Below the pieces are notes generated by a model. It was not told the origin of the DNA. It did no database searches and saw nothing but the letters and a program-made list of their open reading frames with translations. Positions 56,961-64,000 of a DNA stretch of 64,000 nucleotides are shown piece by piece. Location of the stretch: the NCBI RefSeq assembly GCF_012489685.1, contig NC_080046.1, forward strand, positions 61,556,195 through 61,620,194, given 5' to 3'. The translations under genes were made by a program, and so were the position numbers. This stretch comes from Lotus japonicus (Eukaryota; Streptophyta; Magnoliopsida; Fabales; Fabaceae). How positions within the stretch are numbered: the first letter of the stretch is position 1; every line of letters begins with the position of its first letter.

Positions 56961-58321
56961 TAAATTTCTATTTTCTTAACATAAAAAGTAAAACTGTTGT
57001 CTATGGAGTTTAGTGGGTCTTCTATCTTTTGTTTGTTGGACTGAGGCAGAATTTTTATAAGGGGTGGCCAAGATCTAAATGAAAATGATTATAATTTATA
57101 AGAAAAAATATTCACAACATAAAACCATCTATGAAAGTTAAAGTAATTTAAGTTTATATATTACTTTTTTTATACAAAGTTTTCAGTTGGTTCAGTTCAA
57201 GTTACCGCCACGGATTAAAACATGTTTTCGGAACCACATGTCACTAACACATCTCTCATATTGAAAATGCCTAGAATTGAGTTGCGCTTTAAGCTCCACA
57301 ATGGGTTATCGATAAAAAAAAAAGTATTACTCTAGAAGTCTAGGTTCAGTGAAGTGTGAAGTGATAGCACAACATAACAACATTGGAGCATTTTTACCAA
57401 AGGTTAAAGAAATGTGTTGAAGTAGGAATCAAACAATCTAGAGGTTTGGAGCTCCCTATTGGTGGTGATGTGTATTGGAAATTGTAGGAGTTTAGATGAC
57501 CATTGGATACTTGGGACCTTAATCCGATTCTTGGTTTTCAACCTTTTCTCTTTTGCTACATCAAAAGAACTTATAGCTTGGACTAAGAAAGCATCTATGT
57601 ATTTTCCATCGAATGAGTTCCAAAATTAACAATTAACTCGTCTCCAGTAGTGAATATTATGGGGCAAATTCACATAACATCTGGACCGAAGTAAAATTGT
57701 TTTTTTTTTTTTTTTTGAAATTGAAGTAAAATTGTTTCACATAGAGAAAGTGGGGGTTTAGGATAAAGAGAGAAACATAGGAAGGAAAATTGCCTGATAT
57801 GGGTCGAAGCAATTTGAGAAAGTGGGCCAATTCATTTGGATACTGTGTTTGAGTACAAACGAGAAGGAAAAGTGATGTATCACTTCTTGTCCTTCTCTTT
57901 GTACCATCATCACATTAACCAGAACGTCCAACACCACCTAGGATCTGTCTAAGACATCGTTTGATGACATTGAATCTATGGTAACTTTCAACCACAATTC
58001 ATTAGGGACCAAACCAGGTGTTTCTATTTGTTCAGAAAACACTAGGCAAATCATCTATCAAACAACAGACAAAAAAACTACTAAATAACAATTACCTGTA
58101 CAGCTTAGATGATGCGGGAGTAACATTCAATCGCAGGAAAAGCATATGAGATCTGTGTTTTTCGCCTAACACATCACACAAGAACTATAGACAGATTATG
58201 GTAGCAGGCCAACTGGTAGACACAAGAACAAATTCTAGGATCTGAAAATAACAATATAATGTAGAATCTCTGATGAATGAAGATTGCCCGGAAAGTTTTC
58301 TTAGTTTTCTAATTAGATCTA
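56961..58321. other. intergenic; nothing assignable
   Basis: No ORF or domain. At about 57681-57737 a GAAGTAAAATTGTTT direct repeat brackets little more than a poly-T run (see findings). Confidence 0.4.
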
Positions 58322-58475
58322 ACTGCTCTACCTTGATAGGAATTTAGCTTCCTATCAGATTATGGACTACAATTTACACAAAAAAAAAAACCATATATCA
58401 CTGCTCTACCTTGATAGGAATTTGGCTTCCTATCAGATTATTGACTACAATTTACACAAAAAAAGGCCATATATC
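58322..58475. repeat. 77-bp tandem duplication next to the RING gene
   Basis: Two units, 58322-58399 and 58400-58475, each ACTGCTCTACCTTGATAGGA ... TTTACACAAAAA ... CATATATC, differing in about two bases and the A-run length. Lies 110-260 bp past the RING-gene stop, probably in or near its 3' UTR. Confidence 0.85.
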
Positions 58476-58584
58476 TATCACCTGACTTCAGGTATGTAAA
58501 AAGGGTTATAATTTTCTTACAAACAAGTGAGGAATTTATAGGAAATCCCATGCAATTCAACTAAGCATCAGGAGAAAAGGAAGT

Positions 58585-61500
58585 TCACTGATGATAGCTG
58601 TTGTTCATCTTGATCTCTATAAGTTCCTCAATAGATTGACGGCATATAGGGCATTTGTTGGACTGAAGCCTCAGAGTTTTGGCACACTCACTGCACATAC
58701 ACTGGAAAATACAACAGATTTAATGTGAGAATAATCAAAGTAGAAAAAGACAATAATGTAACATCTAATATGGAGAAATGATGTGATATAATTAATAACT
58801 ATCTGTAAGGAATCTCTACCAAGCAATTAGTATATTTATGTCATCCAGAAAGGGAAAAAAAAGTACTAGATATCCATTTCTCCCACAGTATATATAAGTT
58901 CAACATACAATAATGGGTTCCATGATTTTAAACAATATATGTATGATCACATGACATACAAAGAGCTCACAACTTCTAAAGCAAATTAAGACAGGAAGAA
59001 ATGAAAAAATAAGGTAATAAAAGGATCATAATGACACCCAATTTACTCTTTCTGAAATATTTACTACTAAGAAAGAATTTGGTTTTCTATGTGCATGCTC
59101 ATACATGCATTATATATGTGCATGAACCACAAGTAATATTATTATGACATAATATGCAATACGAGTGCCAAGACCTTAAAATGCCTTGCTTCCTTGAAAT
59201 TGATTATCAGCTCAATAATACATAAGTAGATTTGACTTGAAATCTTACCATGTGTCGACAAGGTAAGACAGCGGTATCTTTTGGTTCAATCATGCATATT
59301 ACACAATCTTTCCCTGGTTTACTGTTATCAAAATCTGTTGCTCCTGAGCTTCCTATTCCATATAACTCCCTCAACTCATAACGAACACCATCAATCCACA
59401 GAATCTGCCTAACTACTTTTATCTGGAAAGCACCGCCACCATTGCTTCTCTGTAAGACACACTGAGTTATTTGCATGTGAGGTGGTGGATGTGCACCTGG
59501 CATGGAATGTCCAGGAGTTTCGTCTATTGCACATGTTTCGGCGCATATTATCAAAGGAAAGGCATCCTCTTCAGGCGAGGACTTTGTAAGAGCATCCAAC
59601 TCAAAGATGCTTAGGTCAGTCCCCGTTCCTGAAGGCTGAACAAATTTCTGGCCAACTCCTTTCTGAAAGGGGACTCTTACTGGCTCAAATATATCAGGAA
59701 ATAGCGGAACAAACCTGCATCTCTCTTCTTCATTGGCGAAGTAGATGATGGTGATGCTGTCAATTACAGATACAAGTAGTAAAGAAGTTAGAGAAGCAAA
59801 AATATTCCATTATATGTGCGACATGAACTCAATCTTTGAATGTTCTTATTTTTTTATAGAACAATCATTTCATACAATTAGTCAATTAAACTGATCACAA
59901 CTTCAACCCATAAATTGTGGTATAATTTTGCTCTTTTGCTGGCACTTGAAATTATTTGAATAATTCAGTCAATGTACACTTGTTTTTGCTGGCACATGAA
60001 ACTGCTCATAATCAGAACACAGGAAAAACAAAAATTTCAGAGCACAAACAGTTATAGAAGTGAATATTGCTGGACTGCATTTGCTTCACATGAACTATGC
60101 AAGCATAAGTAAGTCTTAGGCATCAGTAATTTTCTTGGACAAATGTACATCTAAAATATGTGTTTCACACATTCCAAGCTCATTCAACTAATAATAATAA
60201 CAGCTATTTTTTTTTGGTAAATAAGCAGTTTCAATAGCCTACCATGCAAAAAAACTATTAAATTCACAAAAATAGCTTAACCTCAAGATAAACACCAACC
60301 AGTTACTTCATTGACTTCATCATAGTCTAGAAAGAAAAGTAAGCCATATGAAACATGCTTTTTATGATCATTAAACTAAGCATAACTACAACACTGTACA
60401 GAACACAGGAAATGCCAGAAAACAAAACCATAATTATAATGCAATAATGGTTTTCAGTCATGCAACTTTAATTGCTTGGTAGTTAGAAGCATCACCTCTC
60501 CATCACACTGTCCAAGTATAAATAGCGCACTCAATCCAAGTCATTGAATTTGAAATATCTAATACGATATGGGATATCATTGTGCATATTTTGTATGATT
60601 TGCTTCCTAGTATATCTTGCACTGGAATTATTGAGATTGACAACTGTTTTCTGCGTTCTTGAGTTAGCTTGTGAGCTTCTGTACATAGGAGATATTTTAG
60701 CTTAATTATAGGACACTTGGTCACTGATATGAGATGTATATACGTGACCAAGAAGAAGTCATCATCTTCGGATGATCTGAACTCCAATGACAACCCAGGA
60801 AGGGTAGTCACTCAAGTGCAACTCCGGGGTGAAAACTACAATGGATGGGTAAGGGCTATGGAGACCTCATTGTGCGCAAGTGGGACTCGCGCAAGACATC
60901 ATTGAGCAAACGAAGGAAGGATCCTCTGAATTGGAGCAGTCGATGGAGATGTCCTGGATCATGAATGTCATTGAACAAATTTTGCGTTCTACTGTCTATT
61001 ATATAGGGAACAATACGGACCTGTGGAACAACATTAATTTGTGAACAGGTCCAGATTTCAGCAACTGAAACTAGAATTGACAGAGTGCAAACAGAATGGT
61101 ATGACCATATGGTGAAGTACTATGGAAAATTCAAGGCTTTATGGGATGAATTGGGAGATTATCAATAGATATCAACATGTACGTGCAAGGTGTACTTGGC
61201 TACTTGCGGCATCGCAAAGCTGTTGGAGAGGAGAATAGAGGAGGACAAGGAGCATCAGTTCTTGATGGGTTTGGATGAATTCACATGCGGTACGATGCGC
61301 TCAAATCTGCTCGTCACCAACCCCTTGCCTTCACTCTAGTACAAGAAGAATGAACAAAGACTATTACTAAAGCCAAGGAGAAGCATGGAGAGGTCCTGGG
61401 TGTGGCAGTTGCAGGCTGGAACGAGGAGAAGAGGGCGTGGTGATGAAGCAAACAAAGGAGCAATGTGCTCAAATGGTAAGAAACCAGGGATGGCACTGGT

Positions 61501-62691
61501 TCTTGTTTCAGTCAATTGGATATCTAAAACGGGGAGTAGATAGGCCACGAGATGAAGGCAATATTGGTGCCCGTGCAAAGGGACATGGAGCATCTGCAGG
61601 TCGCGGAAAAAGTACTAACGCTCATGCAAATGCTGCCCGAACATAGATAAAGGTGGACTTGTTGGCATGAGTGAAGAATGGAGGCAAACCTTGGTGGACA
61701 TTCTAAACAGTTGCAAGCGAAACACAAATGAAGAATGACAGATAAAAAAGTGGGACGGATCATGACACAGAAGCCTCTAATCATATATGAATGAAAACTT
61801 AGGAAACTTACATGAGTTAAAAACCATACAAGGGTGTCCTGTGGAATTACCAAATGGGCAGCAAGCTATGGCAACAAAAGAAGGAAACATGATCCTCTAA
61901 GCAAGATTGAGATAACTTGAGAATGTTCTACATATACCCAAATTGAATTGCAGTAATCAGTTTACTCAACAAAGCATCAAAATTCCTTTCTCACATTTGT
62001 TAAAGTGATCACATGTTTCAGGAACAAAATTTCTTGCATTCAGAATTTCTAATTGAAAACAAACCATAAACAAAAGATAATTAATTGAAATAAGGCAGCA
62101 CTAAATGAATCACAAGGCAATTCGAAATTAGATGAAGAAGCATTGCATTGGTTACCTGCCATCATAAACAGCATCAAAAACAAAAGAAACGAGGTAATGA
62201 TGAGGCTTGAGATCATCCAGCTCGAACCGAAGAGTGCCTTTGTGAACATTGACATGGCTCCTGATCTTCTTAGTAGTTTGATGGTTCACATAGGGTGGTG
62301 GTGGTGGTGGTTGGTTGGAGAGTGAGGAATTAGCAGAAGAAGAAGAAGGGCGAGGTGAGAACCAGCCATGTGGAGTGGTGAAGTAAGGGTTGAATTGAAC
62401 ATGACCGACGACAGGGTTAGCATAACTGGGGTGGCCAATGGGGTTGGAGTAGAAGACGGAATGGGGCTGAGGAGGCAGAGACAGAGGAGGAGGGGGAGTG
62501 ACGAAGTTGGCACAGGGTGGAGCGTAAGGGGTTGGTAAGGGGAAAAAGTAGCCCTGCGGCGGTGGCGGTGGAGGAATGAGAAGAGGTTGTAGAGGTGGGA
62601 GTGGTGGTGGTGGAATGAAATTGTTGTTGTTGTTGTCTGGTGTTGTTGTATCATCATCACTAATGTTGTTGGCACTCCATGAATGACCCAT
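58585..62691 (-). CDS. LOG2/LUL-type RING E3 ubiquitin ligase
   Basis: Three exons on the minus strand: 62691-62156, 59756-59249 and 58701-58585, frame kept, 386 residues. Start at 62691 is preferred over the in-frame ATG at 62817, because the TATA box at 62838-62848 puts transcription near 62810 and because MG at the start fits the N-myristoylation seen in LOG2. Domains: a proline-rich disordered region (to about residue 130); the family-specific central domain (LRFELDDLKPHHYLVSFVFDA ... GQKF-QPSGTG, here in two pieces; IKVVRQILWIDGVRYELREL); a C-terminal C3HC4 RING with C330, C333, C345, H347, C351, C354, C365 and C368. In Arabidopsis LOG2 ubiquitinates targets linked to amino-acid export (GDU1) and stress; the target here is not known. 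Intron 1 is 2.4 kb and holds a Copia gag remnant. Confidence 0.92.
60720..61660 (+). mobile_element. Copia gag remnant in intron 1 of the RING gene
   Basis: Plus-strand frame at 60717-60905 with NPGRVVTQVQLRGENYNGWV and AMETSL, the start of a Copia-type gag. Further pieces in shifted frames include WDELGDY and an EFLMGLDE-like phrase. No LTR, protease or pol seen. It lies antisense to the host gene. Boundaries approximate. Confidence 0.7.
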
Positions 62692-62837
62692 GTTGTGAAA
62701 TGGGGAATGAATGACAGAAATGGTGAGTTGATCAGAGGTTGAAGAAGAAGAAGAAACAGTGACTGAGGAGAAAAGAGAGAATGCGAATGTGATTCTTGAG
62801 AAACTGAGAAGTACCACCTTTTGTTCTACTTTCCCCG

Positions 62838-62848
62838 GTTTTTATAAC
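62838..62848 (-). promoter_or_regulatory. TATA box of the RING gene
   Basis: GTTATAAAAAC on the minus strand, about 150 bp upstream of the chosen ATG. Confidence 0.6.
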
Positions 62849-62984
62849 AACAAAAAAATACTGCGTTTCTTTCGGGAAAAAAAAAATATTCATGTTTGTA
62901 AGGTAATTTGTATTTTATTTTTTTATAAACAGCGGGTACCGGTAACCCTTTGAATACCGCCGGATTCGGGATTTAGTTACAGTT

Positions 62985-63085
62985 AAGACTCATCATTTAT
63001 CTCCCAAAGTGTATTGTGTAGGGATCGAACCCGAAGAGCTTTTCTCACACACTCAATCTGCATTACCAACTAAGTTAACCCTCTT
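62985..63085 (-). mobile_element. tRNA-derived SINE-like fragment
   Basis: On the minus strand a GGTTAACTTAGTTGGTAATG A-box-like stretch (about 63060-63080) is followed by GGGTTCGATCCC (about 63005-63018), a good B box. No tail or target duplication identified. Confidence 0.5.
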
Positions 63086-63252
63086 AATTAATTCTTAATT
63101 AATAGCTAATTTGTATTTTGTTACACTAATTAAAATTATTAAGATATTGTTGTCATCTAAGTTATGGTGGTTTTACCTCATAAAAAATATTCAATTTCTT
63201 TAATACATGAAAGATAACTTAAAATTAGTAAGTTACGAGTCAGGGACATCAC

Positions 63253-63711
63253 CGGTGGCGGAGGCAGGATTCTGACTTGGGTGGGGCTAAGACTAAAGAG
63301 TAAATGACTTCTAAGAATATTTCAATTTTCACATGTATAATTTGTGCAATAAATTTGATGTCTAATTGACAATTTTTATAAAAAGAATAAAGAGAGTAAC
63401 AACCACTTGCATCTTCTAAATAAACTAATTTAATCCTAATATTACTATGCAGGTGGAAAAGATAGAAAGTCATAAAGAGTGGGAGAGATTAGTTACCGAG
63501 AAGGATAAGAAAATTGACTAAAATGTGAGAGGAATTGAATAATATCAAGCCACCAACCAGAATATTAGAGCATCCAATTTGTGAATTAAGCTAGATATAT
63601 GTTTGAAGTTAAATGGGTGGTGCTATATATATTTTTATACGAGTATTTGTAAAGAAAAGAAGAATTTTGGGGGTGGCTATGGCATGGCCTAGTCCCCCTA
63701 TTCCGCCACTG
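63253..63711. mobile_element. hAT-type MITE, 459 bp
   Basis: Ends CGGTGGCGGAGGCAGG and ...TTCCGCCACTG form the short hAT-type inverted repeat (C[AG]GTGGCGGA). An 8-bp target duplication GACATCAC (63245-63252 and 63712-63719) is diagnostic of hAT. No transposase; AT-rich interior. Confidence 0.85.
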
Positions 63712-64000
63712 GACATCACTATCGTATCTCTAACTAGATTAGTCACGTGAGGTCATTTTTTAGTGGAAACAGGTGGTCAAGGGATACAAAAACATTAATT
63801 TTAGTTACTTAAAAAAAATTAATTTTAGTTAATGTTATTGAACATAAATTAATTTATAGTTTTCTTGAAATAAATATGCTCTAAATCACGTGTTAGCAAT
63901 ATATTGACCCAATTAAGATCGTCTTAATGGTAAAAAAACCTTAATATTATTAAACTTACCAAGTTACCATCTCAAAATTAACTTAGTTTTTTTTATTTCT

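Overview
The window is nuclear DNA of a flowering plant, most likely a papilionoid legume. The host genes have introns with GT..AG borders, plant TATA boxes and plant-only families (MUTE, an isoprenylated metal-binding HIPP, a LOG2-like RING ligase, basic-7S-globulin-like proteins). Long AT-rich spacers are full of plant transposons. The legume assignment is an inference from the 7S-globulin cluster and the style of the repeats; no species can be read from the sequence.

Layout. 1-5.6 kb: a small cluster of basic 7S globulin/TAXI-like aspartic-protease homologues, all on the minus strand: one intact intronless gene (2592-3881) and two truncated or frameshifted copies. 5640-39198: one deeply nested insertion. 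A minus-strand Ty1/Copia element (199-bp LTRs, TSD AATTC) is the outer shell. A short non-LTR retroelement sits inside it, and so does a complete endogenous plant pararetrovirus (Caulimoviridae, florendovirus-like) as a head-to-head inverted dimer of two nearly identical ~8-kb genomes (10974-37569). A young Tekay/Del-type Ty3/Gypsy element (16831-27361, 2.8-kb LTRs, TSD GGCTA) has jumped into the left viral copy. The right viral copy is uninterrupted: a 1,867-residue MP-CP-protease-RT-RNase H polyprotein, followed one base after its stop by a second ORF of 479 residues with no function I recognise.

39.2-64 kb: host genes between small transposons. These are MUTE (40883-42607, plus, three exons), an asparagine/glycine-rich HIPP (47332-49338, minus, three exons, CaaX end), and a LOG2/LUL-type RING E3 ligase (58585-62691, minus, three exons, with a Copia gag remnant in its 2.4-kb first intron). 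Between them lie two MULE-type TIR elements with 9-bp TSDs, a hAT-type MITE with an 8-bp TSD, tRNA-derived SINEs, LINE 3' ends, a possible Helitron end and a possible solo LTR.

The most interesting object is the inverted viral dimer. Its outer ends coincide with the tRNA primer site, where the minus-strand discontinuity of caulimovirid DNA lies. Its centre is a 4-bp microhomology join. It is flanked by a 20-bp (27 bp with one mismatch) target duplication and, on the left, by an (AT)n run. Transcription across it could give a long viral hairpin RNA. The host genes show no operon-like relation to each other.
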